Source: UBA1205 sp045534635
Lineage (GTDB): Bacteria > Bacteroidota > Bacteroidia > Bacteroidales > WCHB1-69
Direction of reading: 5' to 3'
Assembly: GCA_045534635.1 (NCBI GenBank)
Contig: JAZSKB010000004.1
Coordinates: 1-64,000, forward strand
Length of the DNA stretch: 64,000 bases
In this document: piece by piece, positions 7,617 through 16,880 of the stretch
Layout: every line of letters starts with the position of its first letter
Numbering within the stretch: the first letter of the stretch is position 1
Position numbers and translations under genes: made by a program
The notes under the pieces: model-generated
The model's database searches: none
The model's input: only the letters and a program-made list of their open reading frames with translations
Told to the model about the DNA's origin: nothing

Positions 7617-8882
7617 ATGAAAAAAATATTTTGTTTCTTTTTCTTTGTCGCATTATCTATAAATTTGTATGCTCAAAAAACCGAATATTGGAAAGGTATT
7701 TTAAAAACAGGAACTCTTGTTGATTTACTTATCACAATAGAAATACACTTTGACACAGATACACTTGCATTTCTCGGTTCTCCTTGTCAAACAGAAGATA
7801 TTTTTAAAACCTCTAAAATAGTTTTTCGTAATGATTCTCTTTTATTTTCTGTAAAAATAGAAAATTCTATTGCTCGTTTTCGAGGAAAATATTTATCAGA
7901 AGATTCTATTCAAGGACTTTTTACACAATCAATTTCTAACATTCCTTTGACACTAACAAAAAATGAAAACAATATTTTTTTCAATCGCCCACAAACACCT
8001 AAAAACATTGATTATATTTGTGAAGAAGTAAATTTTTTTGTAGATAGTGTCAATTATCAATTTCATGGTACGCTTTCTTATCCAAACGAAGGCGATAATT
8101 TTCCAGCAGTAGTATTGATTTCTGGTTCTGGTCAACAAAACAGAGACGAAGAAATTTTTCATCATAAACCTTTTGCAGTTATTGCCGATTATTTAACAAG
8201 AAATGGCATTGCTGTTTTAAGATACGATGACAGAGGTTATGGAACTTTCGATAGCAGTTTAAGTTCTGCCACCACCTACGATTTTGCCAACGATGCCGAA
8301 GCGGCAATGTCATTATTAACATCTCACAAAAAAATTAATCCTAACCAAATAGGTTTACTTGGTCACAGCGAAGGTGGAATGATTGCTCCTATTGTTGCCA
8401 GCAGAAACAAAAATGTTGCTTTTATCATTTTATTAGCAGCACCAGGTGTCAATGGATTGGATTTGCTTATCGAACAAAACAAAAAAATAATGAAAGGTTT
8501 CGGATATAACAACAAAGATATTAAAAATCAAATAAATAAACTTAAAAATAAAGACGTTTCTTTAGGAATGAATCTTCCATGGATGAAATATTTTATTGAT
8601 TTCGAACCTTCTAAATATTTAAAACAATTGACAATTCCTGTACTTGCTCTCAATGGAGAAAAAGATAGTCAAGTGATTTCTTCACAAAATTTACCTGCTA
8701 TAAAAAAGGCTCTTAAGAAAGCAAAAAACAAAAATTTTGATATAATTGCACTTCCTAATTTGAATCATTGTTTTCAAGAATGTACCACAGGTTTACCCAA
8801 TGAATATTTTTTTATAGAACAAACCATCTCCCCACAAGTTCTACAATTAATAAAAGATTTTATTAAAACATATAATAAATAA
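7617..8882 (+). CDS. Exported alpha/beta hydrolase (serine esterase or peptidase)
   Basis: 421 aa from ATG 7617 (a GTG precedes it directly). Signal peptide MKKIFCFFFFVALSINLYAQ. Residues to about 130 form a beta-rich N-terminal domain; the rest is an alpha/beta hydrolase fold with the oxyanion region VVLISGSGQQNRDE, nucleophile elbow GHSEGG, acid in LNGEKDSQV and histidine in LPNLNHCF. This two-part layout is common in Bacteroidetes periplasmic hydrolases of the dienelactone hydrolase/S9-like group. Substrate unknown. Transcribed alone from the repeat-associated promoter. Confidence 0.85.
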   Translation: MKKIFCFFFFVALSINLYAQKTEYWKGILKTGTLVDLLITIEIHFDTDTLAFLGSPCQTEDIFKTSKIVFRNDSLLFSVKIENSIARFRGKYLSEDSIQGLFTQSISNIPLTLTKNENNIFFNRPQTPKNIDYICEEVNFFVDSVNYQFHGTLSYPNEGDNFPAVVLISGSGQQNRDEEIFHHKPFAVIADYLTRNGIAVLRYDDRGYGTFDSSLSSATTYDFANDAEAAMSLLTSHKKINPNQIGLLGHSEGGMIAPIVASRNKNVAFIILLAAPGVNGLDLLIEQNKKIMKGFGYNNKDIKNQINKLKNKDVSLGMNLPWMKYFIDFEPSKYLKQLTIPVLALNGEKDSQVISSQNLPAIKKALKKAKNKNFDIIALPNLNHCFQECTTGLPNEYFFIEQTISPQVLQLIKDFIKTYNK

Positions 8883-9008
8883 TTGACTTTTTATTTGTAA
8901 CGAACAAAAATACATTAAAAATCAACGAATTATATTTTTCTCATTGCGTTTTAAATTTCCATTTTCATAAACCATACAAAATCGTCTATTTATATTCAAA
9001 AAAAGTTG

Positions 9009-9016
9009 TATCTTTG
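9009..9016 (+). promoter_or_regulatory. -7 box of the transketolase subunit gene
   Basis: TATCTTTG ends 18 bases before ATG 9035. The in-frame TTG at 9014 overlaps the box and is not a start. Confidence 0.65.
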
Positions 9017-9034
9017 CCAAATAAAAAAATTTAT

Positions 9035-9991
9035 ATGCAAGAAGTCATCTATAAAGAGAAAAAAGAAACCCGAGCAGGTTTCGGTGAAGGATTGCTTGAA
9101 GCAGGTAAACAAAATGATAATGTTCTTGCTTTGTGTGCAGATTTGACAGGTTCTGTTAAAATGGATAGTTTCGCCAAAACATTTCCAGAAAGATTTTTTC
9201 AAATAGGAATAGCAGAATCTAATATGGTAGGAATGGCAGCAGGTATGGCAATAGCAGGTAAAATACCTTTTGTAGGTTCTTTTGCAAATTTCTGCACAAG
9301 CAGAGTTTTAGACCAAATCCGTATGGCTGTAGCATATTCCAATACAAATGTAAAAATATGTGGTTCTCACGCAGGAATTACCCTCGGAGAAGATGGAGCA
9401 ACACACCAAGTTATGGAAGATTTAGGAATGATAAAATCTCTTCCAAATATGGTAGTAATTAATCCTTGCGACTTTAATCAAACCAAAGCAGCAACTATCG
9501 CTATTGCGAAACATGTTGGTCCTGTTTATTTAAGATTTGGTCGCCCAAAAGTTCCAAATTTTACACCAGAAAATCACGAATTTAAAATAGGCAAAGCCTT
9601 AATGATGAACGAAGGCAACGACGTAAGTATTTTCGCTACAGGTCACATGGTATTTCCTGCATTGCAAGCAGCATATATTTTATCGCAAAAAGGCATCAAT
9701 GCAGAAGTAATCAACATTCACACTATCAAACCATTAGATACAGAACGCATACTCAAATCTGTAAGGAAAACTCGTTGTGTAGTAACAGCCGAAGAACATC
9801 TAATCAATGGAGGTTTAGGTGATAGCATTGCTCAACTATTGGTTCGCAATTTCCCTTGTCCTCAAGAATATGTTGCTGTTGATGACAGATTTGGAGAAAG
9901 TGGAACACCTGAACAATTACTCAAAGAATACAATCTTACCGATGAGGCTATCGTAGATGCTGCAATGAAAGCAATAATGAGAAAAGGTTAA
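9035..9991 (+). CDS. Transketolase, C-terminal subunit (split form)
   Basis: 318 aa from ATG 9035. It holds only the second half of a transketolase: the pyrimidine-binding domain (LCADLTGSVKMDSF, IGIAESNMVGMAAGMAIAGKIPF with the catalytic Glu, SHAGITLGEDGATHQ) and the C-terminal domain (GHMVFPALQAA, TAEEHLINGGLG). In many bacteria and archaea transketolase is split in two adjacent genes, and the partner carries the thiamine diphosphate pyrophosphate domain. Here no N-terminal subunit gene is next to it: upstream is a hydrolase, downstream ridA. It has its own promoter. The partner must be elsewhere, or this subunit works with another protein. Confidence 0.9.
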   Translation: MQEVIYKEKKETRAGFGEGLLEAGKQNDNVLALCADLTGSVKMDSFAKTFPERFFQIGIAESNMVGMAAGMAIAGKIPFVGSFANFCTSRVLDQIRMAVAYSNTNVKICGSHAGITLGEDGATHQVMEDLGMIKSLPNMVVINPCDFNQTKAATIAIAKHVGPVYLRFGRPKVPNFTPENHEFKIGKALMMNEGNDVSIFATGHMVFPALQAAYILSQKGINAEVINIHTIKPLDTERILKSVRKTRCVVTAEEHLINGGLGDSIAQLLVRNFPCPQEYVAVDDRFGESGTPEQLLKEYNLTDEAIVDAAMKAIMRKG

Positions 9992-10015
9992 TAAGTAAAC
10001 AAAAATATAGATATA

Positions 10016-10393
10016 ATGGCAAAAAAAATTATTCACACAGAAAATGCACCTAAGACAATAGGTCCTTATAGTCAAGCCGTTGAAATCAATGGTATGTTAT
10101 TTATCTCTGGTCAAATTCCAGTTATTCCTTCCACAGGAGAAGTTCCTTCTGGAATTGAGGCTCAAACAGAACAAGTAATGAAAAATATTTCCGCAATACT
10201 AAAAGAAGCAGGTTATGAATTCAAAGACATTGTTAAAACAACATGTTTATTGAGTGATATCGCTAATTTTGTTCCTATGAACGAAGTATATGCAAAATAT
10301 TTTCCAACAGAATGTCCTGCACGTGCAGCATTTGCTGTAAAAGATTTACCCAAAGGTGTTTTAGTAGAAATAGAATCAATCGCTGTAAAATAA
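10016..10393 (+). CDS. ridA: RidA-family reactive intermediate deaminase
   Basis: 125 aa, the standard length. Motifs GPYSQAV, LFISGQIP, and CPARAAFAVKDLPKGVLVEIE with the conserved Arg that binds the substrate carboxylate. RidA hydrolyses enamine/imine intermediates made by PLP enzymes such as threonine dehydratase. It begins 24 bases after the transketolase subunit and probably shares its transcript. Confidence 0.93.
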   Translation: MAKKIIHTENAPKTIGPYSQAVEINGMLFISGQIPVIPSTGEVPSGIEAQTEQVMKNISAILKEAGYEFKDIVKTTCLLSDIANFVPMNEVYAKYFPTECPARAAFAVKDLPKGVLVEIESIAVK

Positions 10394-10420
10394 TTTAATA
10401 ACTTGTTTAATTAATTTAAT

Positions 10421-11653
10421 ATGAAGAAATTAAGTAGTATCGTTTTGTCTGCATTTTTGATATTCTCATTTGCAGCACAAGCACAAGAAAAGGAAAAAGA
10501 AAACAAAGAAGAAGGTTACATTTTTACAGTAACCAAAGAAATTCCCATTACTCCTGTTAAAAACCAATACAATGCTGGTACATGCTGGTGTTATAGTGGT
10601 TTAGGATTAATAGAAGCAGAATTAATTCGTATGGGTAAAGGCGAACACGATTTATCAGAAATGTATCTCGTTCACCGCACATATACAGATAGAGCAACAG
10701 CCGCAATTCGTACTCATGGCGATGCTTCTTTCTCTCAAGGTGGTTCTTTTTACGATGTTATTTATGGAATGAAACATTATGGTTTAGTTCCTGACAACAT
10801 TATGCCTGCAGGTGTTATGTATGGAGATACTTTATCTAATCATAGCGAACTTTCTGCTATCGCTGATGCTTGTGTAGAAGCGTTATCTTCTGGAAAAGTA
10901 AAAAAATTCCAATCTGATACCGCCGGAAATATGTTGTGGCAAAAAGCTATTAGTGCTATTCACGATGTTTATTTAGGCACTTGTCCTGAAGAATTTACTT
11001 ACAATGGTAAAAAATATACTCCAAAATCATTTTATGAATCTTTAGGATTAAATGCTGATGATTATATTTCCATCACCTCTTTTACTCATCATCCTTTTTA
11101 CGAAAAATTCATTCTTGAAATTCAAGATAACTGGCGTTGGGGTTCTTCTTACAATGTTCCAATAGATGAATTTATGCAAATTTTTGATTATGCAATAGAA
11201 AATGGTTATACTATTGCTTGGGGTAGTGATGTTAGTGAAGACGGTTTCCGTATTGGAAGAAAAGTTGGTGCTTGTGTTTTACCTGATTTCAATGCTACAT
11301 CTACTGAGGCTATGGGTAGTGATATGGCTCATTGGACAGGATTAAGCAAAAGCGAAAAAACAAAAGAAGCAGAAAAACATCCAACTCCTCAACGTTGGGT
11401 TTCTCAACAAGAAAGACAACTTGCTTACGATAATTGGGAAACAACTGACGACCATGGTATGTTAATTTATGGAACTGCTAAAGACCAAATGGGTAATGAA
11501 TATTATATGGTTAAAAATTCTTGGGGTGACTATGGAACCTATCACGGAATGTTCTATGCAAGCAAAGCTTTTGTTCGTTACAAAACCATGAATATTGTTG
11601 TTCATAAAAATGCTATTCCAAAAGAAATCAAGAAGAAATTAGGTATTAAATAA
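10421..11653 (+). CDS. Exported C1 cysteine peptidase (bleomycin hydrolase/PepC-like)
   Basis: 410 aa with signal peptide MKKLSSIVLSAFLIFSFAAQAQ. Papain-like active site of the bleomycin hydrolase branch: catalytic Cys55 in NAGTCWCYS (the usual form is TCWxF/Y), His in DDHGMLIYG and Asn in VKNSWGDYG. Bleomycin hydrolases are usually cytoplasmic aminopeptidases; a signal peptide puts this one in the periplasm or outside, as in many Bacteroidales. Starts 27 bases after ridA, so it may be the end of that unit; a strong terminator follows. Confidence 0.9.
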   Translation: MKKLSSIVLSAFLIFSFAAQAQEKEKENKEEGYIFTVTKEIPITPVKNQYNAGTCWCYSGLGLIEAELIRMGKGEHDLSEMYLVHRTYTDRATAAIRTHGDASFSQGGSFYDVIYGMKHYGLVPDNIMPAGVMYGDTLSNHSELSAIADACVEALSSGKVKKFQSDTAGNMLWQKAISAIHDVYLGTCPEEFTYNGKKYTPKSFYESLGLNADDYISITSFTHHPFYEKFILEIQDNWRWGSSYNVPIDEFMQIFDYAIENGYTIAWGSDVSEDGFRIGRKVGACVLPDFNATSTEAMGSDMAHWTGLSKSEKTKEAEKHPTPQRWVSQQERQLAYDNWETTDDHGMLIYGTAKDQMGNEYYMVKNSWGDYGTYHGMFYASKAFVRYKTMNIVVHKNAIPKEIKKKLGIK

Positions 11654-11676
11654 TTTCTTTCTCTAAAATAAACAAT

Positions 11677-11710
11677 AAAAAAATCCCTCCAAAAAAGGAG
11701 GGATTTTTTT
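11677..11710 (+). terminator. Rho-independent terminator
   Basis: AAAAAATCCCTCC and GGAGGGATTTTTTT form a 13-bp stem around a six-A loop, ending in a T-run, 24 bases past the C1 peptidase stop. Confidence 0.9.
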
Positions 11711-11718
11711 AAAAATGT

Positions 11719-11726
11719 TATCTTTG
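11719..11726 (+). promoter_or_regulatory. -7 box of lpxH
   Basis: TATCTTTG, 16 bases before ATG 11743 and directly after the preceding terminator. Confidence 0.65.
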
Positions 11727-11742
11727 CAAATATTTTGTTTAC

Positions 11743-12507
11743 ATGGAACATATCAACGGCAATGTTTATTTTATCTCCGATTGTCATTTCGGACTTCCCA
11801 ATTTGCAAGAAAGTGCAATGAGAGAAAAAAGGGTTGTTTCTTTTCTTGAACACATTTCTAATGATGTTACGCACCTTTTTCTTTTAGGCGATATTTTTGA
11901 TTATTGGTTTGAATATAAATATGTTGTTCCTAAACATAATATCCGTTTTATTGGCAAATTAGCAAACTTGGTTGACAAAGGAGTTAAAATCTATTACGTT
12001 CTTGGCAATCACGATATGTGGAACTTTGGATATCTTGAACAAGAAATCGGTTTAACAATTTTACGCGGTGTTCACGATTTTGAAATCAATGGAAAAAAAG
12101 TTCGGTTAGGACACGGAGATGGATTAGACCCTGCAGATAAAGGTTATTTGTTCATCAAATGGATATACGCTTCCAAATTTAACCAACGTTGGTTTGCTGC
12201 TTTACACCCTCGATGGTCTTTTGCTTTAGCCAATAAAGTCTCTCTATTAAGCAGAAACGCCCACCTTGAAGAAGATAAAATTTTTGCTGGCGAAGACAAA
12301 GAACCTATTATCACATATTGTAAAAATATTCTTAAAAATGAACATTTTGACTATTTCATTTTTGGACACAGACACTATCCTTTAGATTTTCCTTTACAAG
12401 AAAATTCTCATTATATCAATGCTGGAGACTGGCAAACTCACGATTCGTTTGTGGAAATGAAAAATGAAAATTGTAATTTAAAATATTATCGACAAAATAA
12501 TCAATAA
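11743..12507 (+). CDS. lpxH: UDP-2,3-diacylglucosamine diphosphatase (LpxH-type)
   Basis: 254 aa. Calcineurin-like metallophosphoesterase with the full two-metal motif set: SDCHFG, GDIFDYW, GNHDMW, GHGDG and GHRHYP. The FDYWFEY stretch and length match LpxH, which makes lipid X in the fourth step of lipid A synthesis at the inner membrane. Fits the other LPS genes in the window (lpxD, kdsA). It could be the related LpxH2 form; the distinction needs a family model. Confidence 0.88.
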   Translation: MEHINGNVYFISDCHFGLPNLQESAMREKRVVSFLEHISNDVTHLFLLGDIFDYWFEYKYVVPKHNIRFIGKLANLVDKGVKIYYVLGNHDMWNFGYLEQEIGLTILRGVHDFEINGKKVRLGHGDGLDPADKGYLFIKWIYASKFNQRWFAALHPRWSFALANKVSLLSRNAHLEEDKIFAGEDKEPIITYCKNILKNEHFDYFIFGHRHYPLDFPLQENSHYINAGDWQTHDSFVEMKNENCNLKYYRQNNQ

Positions 12508-12508
12508 A

Positions 12509-13192
12509 ATGATAGAAGAAGAAAAAATGACATTGATTTGTAATCAATTAAATGCAAAAAGTAATTTAAAAATTCTTACTTATTCGCAAACTAAAAACGC
12601 ATTTGAAATGCTAAAAAAGGAAGCAAATGCTTTTCCTGAAACATTTAAATCTTTATTCCCTGAATCTGAAGTAATAGTAAAATTTGAAACAAAACAAAAT
12701 CAATGTTTTAATTTACAATACGGTAGCGATGTTTTATTTTGTTATTTACATAGCAACATTTTTGAATTCAATCGCGACCACGAAGTTATGAAAACACCAT
12801 ATATTCGCGAAAACAAAGACCGTTCTTTTTGTGGTGTTATTTCTATTTATAACTTTCTAACAGATTCTGTTTTATTCGATAGATTAAATGATTCGGGATA
12901 CCTTATCGGAAGAATTTTTATTAATTGTGAAGGGCATTGTTACATTGACGGCAAACGCGAAGTAGGACAAATTTACAGCAATTTTAGTTCAACTATTTTT
13001 GACGAAAACATTGCAAAAAATATTATTGAATCTGCTTTGCTATATACCATCAACTTCGATTTATTGGTTCCTCCATACGAAATGATGAAAGAATTAACCG
13101 TTCATGAAATGATAGAATTGAACAATCAACACAATTTGATAAAGACAGCGAAACGCTTAGGCTTTCGTTTTCAAGCAGATACGAAAGATTAA
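12509..13192 (+). CDS. Conserved-looking protein of unknown function
   Basis: 227 aa; starts one base after the lpxH stop, so it is certainly co-transcribed. Soluble, no signal peptide or membrane segment. The middle is rich in aromatic residues and Cys (QYGSDVLFCYLHSN, DRSFCGVISIYNFL, IFINCEGHCYIDG). I recognise no family motif. The tight coupling to lpxH may mean an envelope role or only shared expression. Confidence 0.8.
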   Translation: MIEEEKMTLICNQLNAKSNLKILTYSQTKNAFEMLKKEANAFPETFKSLFPESEVIVKFETKQNQCFNLQYGSDVLFCYLHSNIFEFNRDHEVMKTPYIRENKDRSFCGVISIYNFLTDSVLFDRLNDSGYLIGRIFINCEGHCYIDGKREVGQIYSNFSSTIFDENIAKNIIESALLYTINFDLLVPPYEMMKELTVHEMIELNNQHNLIKTAKRLGFRFQADTKD

Positions 13193-13233
13193 AAAAAATT
13201 TAACAAATTTGCATTTTGTATTATTTTTTTTTG

Positions 13234-13241
13234 TACTTTTG
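13234..13241 (+). promoter_or_regulatory. -7 box of tRNA-Glu
   Basis: TACTTTTG, 22 bases before the mature 5-prime end of the tRNA; a TTTG at 13207-13211 lies at a distance that suits a -33 element. Confidence 0.65.
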
Positions 13242-13263
13242 CATTACCTTTTTTGAGGGACAT

Positions 13264-13335
13264 GGTCAGTTCGTCTAGGGGTTAGGACACAAGGTTTTCA
13301 TCCTTGCAACAGGGGTTCGATTCCCCTACTGACTA
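13264..13335 (+). tRNA. tRNA-Glu (UUC)
   Basis: Acceptor stem GGTCAGT pairs with ACTGACT (13328-13334, first pair G-U as in other Bacteroidetes tRNA-Glu). Anticodon stem CAAGG/CCTTG encloses loop TTTTCAT with anticodon TTC at 13297-13299. The T arm AGGGGTTCGATTCCCCT is canonical. CCA is not encoded. Terminator follows directly. Confidence 0.95.
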
Positions 13336-13337
13336 CA

Positions 13338-13366
13338 AAGCCTGTTTGAAACAGGCTTTTTTTTTA
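13338..13366 (+). terminator. Rho-independent terminator after tRNA-Glu
   Basis: AAGCCTGTTT and AAACAGGCTT form a 10-bp stem with a tiny loop, followed by a long T-run. It starts three bases after the tRNA. Confidence 0.9.
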
Positions 13367-13378
13367 AATAAAATTATC

Positions 13379-14725
13379 ATGAATATCAGCAAACGATACT
13401 ATATAACTTTTTTATGGGCGAAATTTGTTCACGATGTTTTATATTATCGTAGAACATACCTCAGAATGAAATCCCCTTATCCCAAACGAGGAACTTCTAT
13501 GGTAATAGTTTCCAATCATCAAAATTCACTCAACGATGCAATGGGAATTATTCTTACCATGCGAGGACAAAAAGTTTGGTTTATGGCTCGTGCTGATGTT
13601 TTCAAAAATAAATTTATTTCCAAATTGTTGACATTTCTTGGAATAATGCCTGTTTATCGTCAACGCGATGGTCATGCGAATCTAAAAAACAATTTTGATA
13701 TATTTGGTAAAGCAGAAGATTTTATATTACAAGGTATTCCTATTTGTCTTTTTCCAGAAGCAAAACATCAAGATAGACATTATTTAGGAAAATTTTATCT
13801 TTCTTATACGCGTTTGGCTTTTGAAGCCGCAGAACGCTCCAATTTTGAAAAAGAAATCTTTATTTTACCTTCTGCCAATCATTATCAAGACTATTTTTCT
13901 ATACAATCCGATTTACTTATTTCTTATGGAAATTGTATTTCTTTGAAACCTTATTACCAACTTTATAAAGAAAATCCAAGAAAAGCACAAGAAATTGTAA
14001 ATGATATTGTTTACAAAGAAGTACGTGAAATGATGCTTGATATTCAGGAAGAAGAACATTATCAAGAAATTTACGATATTTTAGGCAATTTTGGTGTTGA
14101 TTATGCTATCGCTAACAAAACGAATCCTTATAAATTGCCCGATAAATTAAAAATAGACCAAACTATTGTCGCAACAATAGAAGCAGAAAAAGAAAAGAAT
14201 TTTGATAATTTTAAACATATTTGTCAATTAAGTAAAGAATATTCTTTACTTTTAAAGCAAACAAATTTATCTGATATTTGTATAAAAAATACTTATTCTT
14301 GGATTTCTTTTGTTTTAAACTTTTTACTTTTATTATTGCTTTTCCCTCTTTTTGTTTTTGGGTTAGCACATCATATTGTACAATATTTTCTTCCCAAAAG
14401 AATTTCTCGAAAATTTAAAGATAAATTGCTTCGTCCTTCTGTTGATTTAGCAATGGCAATGACAATTACTATTCCTATTACTTATTTCATTTTCATGATT
14501 TTATATCCTTCTTTTATTCATCCTTTCTGGTTAGGTATTTTGGTTTATCTTTGTGTTCCTTGGACAGGAAGAATTGCTGGATTTTGGATAAGAAAATCAA
14601 ATTTATACATCAATATGGTACGTGCTTTCTACATAAAAAATACCAATAAAAATTTGTGGAATAGTTTGACAAACAAAAGGAAAGAATTGATTAATATAAT
14701 GTTCTCATTAATGCAAAAGTCATAA
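13379..14725 (+). CDS. Membrane-bound lysophospholipid/glycerol acyltransferase (PlsC-like)
   Basis: 448 aa from ATG 13379; the frame is open back into the tRNA, which cannot be coding. The PlsC domain spans about residues 25-230: SNHQNSLNDAM (the catalytic His-Asp block, here with five residues between His and Asp, as in the SNHPN-type relatives), PVYRQRDG, and LFPEAKHQ (substrate Glu-Gly block). After residue 300 there are about four membrane helices. Likely acylates a phospholipid precursor at the inner membrane. It ends exactly where the convergent cvpA ends, so there is no spacer and transcripts must overlap. Confidence 0.85.
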   Translation: MNISKRYYITFLWAKFVHDVLYYRRTYLRMKSPYPKRGTSMVIVSNHQNSLNDAMGIILTMRGQKVWFMARADVFKNKFISKLLTFLGIMPVYRQRDGHANLKNNFDIFGKAEDFILQGIPICLFPEAKHQDRHYLGKFYLSYTRLAFEAAERSNFEKEIFILPSANHYQDYFSIQSDLLISYGNCISLKPYYQLYKENPRKAQEIVNDIVYKEVREMMLDIQEEEHYQEIYDILGNFGVDYAIANKTNPYKLPDKLKIDQTIVATIEAEKEKNFDNFKHICQLSKEYSLLLKQTNLSDICIKNTYSWISFVLNFLLLLLLFPLFVFGLAHHIVQYFLPKRISRKFKDKLLRPSVDLAMAMTITIPITYFIFMILYPSFIHPFWLGILVYLCVPWTGRIAGFWIRKSNLYINMVRAFYIKNTNKNLWNSLTNKRKELINIMFSLMQKS

Positions 14726-15244
14726 TTATTCTTCTTCACACTGTATATTTTCATTATCTGCTTTGTTCAATAAAGCATTTTTTAGTGGTGGAATAAATGT
14801 ATCTGCACATTTTTTACACGGATTATACATCAATGAATTTGATTGTCTTTCTTCGGTAAAAATATATTGTTGCGTATCTATACAATTGATTATATGTAAA
14901 ATAAATCCAAATAAAAAAACTATTTTCATCGCTCCAAAAACCAAACCCAATATCTTTTCTAATATATCAGGTAATAAAATATTAAACAAAGATTTCAATA
15001 TTTTACCTATAAAAATAATGACTATTGCAACAACAACAAATGCAATTACCATTGCCAATACATTAGCAAAAGGTTGATTTTCATTTATAAAATTTTCAAG
15101 AACAATATCTTTCAAATATACTGTTGACCAAGCACCTCCAATAAAGGCTAACAATGAAAACAATTCATCGAAAAATCCTCTCCGAAAACCTTTATATGCA
15201 AACCATATTATTAAAATAAGAACTACAACATCAAATATCTTCAT
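14726..15244 (-). CDS. CvpA-family membrane protein
   Basis: 172 aa with four predicted membrane helices; begins MKIFDVVVLILIIWFAYKGFRRGF, the typical CvpA start (D near the N-terminus, GF/RG after helix 1). CvpA proteins are linked to envelope integrity and colicin V export in E. coli; the mechanism is not settled. Its start codon shares one base with the mlaF stop codon, so it is the third gene of the mlaE-mlaF-cvpA operon. Confidence 0.88.
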   Translation of the reverse strand: MKIFDVVVLILIIWFAYKGFRRGFFDELFSLLAFIGGAWSTVYLKDIVLENFINENQPFANVLAMVIAFVVVAIVIIFIGKILKSLFNILLPDILEKILGLVFGAMKIVFLFGFILHIINCIDTQQYIFTEERQSNSLMYNPCKKCADTFIPPLKNALLNKADNENIQCEEE

Positions 15245-16005
15245 TATTTTGATTTTTGAGCAGCAAACATTGCTTTTGCATATTTAGAAGCATACACAAA
15301 ATCGTTTATTTCTGTATTATTGGTATTTAAAATTTCTTTATTTGAACCTCTCCACCATAATTTTCCTTGATAGATAAAAGAAATAGTATCTCCTATTTCC
15401 ATTACAGAATTCATATCATGCGTATTGATAACTGTTGTAATTTTATACTCTTGTGTTATTTCATGAATCAATTTATCTATTACCAAAGATGTTTTTGGAT
15501 CAAGTCCTGAATTTGGTTCATCACAAAATAAATATTTTGGATTGAGGGCTATTGCTCTTGCTATTGCGACTCTTTTTTTCATACCTCCACTTATTTGCGA
15601 AGGAAATAAATTGTGTGCATGCGATAAATTTACTCGCTCTAAACAAAATTCTGCTCGTTTTTCTTTTTCTTTTTCTGACATATTTGTAAGCATTGTCATT
15701 GGAAACTTTACATTTTCTTTGACATTCATCGAGTCAAACAATGCTCCTCCTTGAAACAATACACCCATTTCTTGTAACAATTGTTCATAATATTTTTTTC
15801 CAATGTTTTTCAAATCTCTTCCATTGTACAATATCGCTCCTTTTTCATTGTGGTACAATCCTATAAGACATTTCATTAAAACGGTTTTTCCTGAACCACT
15901 TTGACCTATTATCAAATTTGTTTTTCCTTCTTCAAAATAGGTGGACACATCGGAAAGTACTTCTCTTCCATCGAAATATTTAAACAAATTTTTTACTTCT
16001 ATCAT
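15244..16005 (-). CDS. mlaF: ABC transporter ATPase of the Mla lipid transport system
   Basis: 253 aa. Walker A GQSGSGKT, signature SGGMKKR and Walker B YLFCDEPNSGLDP; the MKKR after the signature and the DEPxSGLDP form are typical of MlaF/Ttg2A. With MlaE it powers phospholipid movement between inner and outer membrane to keep outer-membrane asymmetry. Lies one base after mlaE. The MCE-domain protein (MlaD), which often follows in Bacteroidetes, is not next here; cvpA is. Confidence 0.92.
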   Translation of the reverse strand: MIEVKNLFKYFDGREVLSDVSTYFEEGKTNLIIGQSGSGKTVLMKCLIGLYHNEKGAILYNGRDLKNIGKKYYEQLLQEMGVLFQGGALFDSMNVKENVKFPMTMLTNMSEKEKEKRAEFCLERVNLSHAHNLFPSQISGGMKKRVAIARAIALNPKYLFCDEPNSGLDPKTSLVIDKLIHEITQEYKITTVINTHDMNSVMEIGDTISFIYQGKLWWRGSNKEILNTNNTEINDFVYASKYAKAMFAAQKSK

Positions 16006-16006
16006 T

Positions 16007-16747
16007 TTAACCTAAAAATATTTTAGTGAGAATAACATTAAATAGTAATAACGCAAAACTACTATTGACTACTCCTTGTGTACTTGCTTGACCAACTTCC
16101 AAGGCTCCTCCTTGTGTTCTATATCCGCAAAAACTTGATACTGATGCTATTATAATGCCAAATACAAATGTTTTTACAAGAGCATACACAATATCATATA
16201 CTCTAAAAAAACTTTTTATACCTTCTAAATATTGTTCTGGAGGAATAGTACTCATATATGCACAAGCAAACCAACCACCAAACAAACAAAGAAAAATACT
16301 AATAATCACCAATAATGGATTGACTATCGAACAGGCTATTATTTTTGGTAATGCCAAATGCGATGCAGAATTTATTCCCATGGTTTCTATGGCATCAATT
16401 TGTTCTGTTACTCGCATTGTCCCTATTTCGGAGGCTATACTTGAACCTATTTTTCCTGCTAAAAACAAACTTATTATCGTTGGGGAAAATTCCAATACTA
16501 CCGATTGTCTTACCACAAAACCTATTGTCCACGTTGGAATCCAAGGACTTTCTACTTGTAATGCTGTTTGAATCGTAAGTACTGCTCCCATAAACAAGGA
16601 TATAACTGACACTATCAGCAACGATTGTATGCCCAAATTGTACATATCTCCTGCCAATTGCTTACGAAAATAAGACATTTTTTTAGGTTTTACCAAAACC
16701 CTTTTCATAAACAGAAGATACTCGCCAATATATTGTAATATTTTCAT
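16007..16747 (-). CDS. mlaE: ABC transporter permease MlaE
   Basis: 246 aa, the usual length, with about five membrane helices. Family signatures: RQSVVLEFSPTIISLFLAGKIGSSIASEIGTMRVTEQIDA and a C-terminal GGALEVGQASTQGVVNS segment. Inner-membrane subunit of the Mla phospholipid transporter. First gene of the mlaE-mlaF-cvpA operon, promoter at 16801-16808. Confidence 0.93.
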   Translation of the reverse strand: MKILQYIGEYLLFMKRVLVKPKKMSYFRKQLAGDMYNLGIQSLLIVSVISLFMGAVLTIQTALQVESPWIPTWTIGFVVRQSVVLEFSPTIISLFLAGKIGSSIASEIGTMRVTEQIDAIETMGINSASHLALPKIIACSIVNPLLVIISIFLCLFGGWFACAYMSTIPPEQYLEGIKSFFRVYDIVYALVKTFVFGIIIASVSSFCGYRTQGGALEVGQASTQGVVNSSFALLLFNVILTKIFLG

Positions 16748-16800
16748 CTTACTTTATTTCGTAAAAACAATGCTCTATTTTATCTTTTATATTCATCTTG

Positions 16801-16808
16801 CAAAATTA
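16801..16808 (-). promoter_or_regulatory. -7 box of the mla operon
   Basis: TAATTTTG on the minus strand, 53 bases before the mlaE ATG, in the divergent gap with the small lipoprotein gene. Confidence 0.5.
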
Positions 16809-16880
16809 CAATTTTTAAGCCAATAGGACAATATTTTTTTCAAAAAAGTGTTAACTATAATAGATTTTAAAATAAAAATA

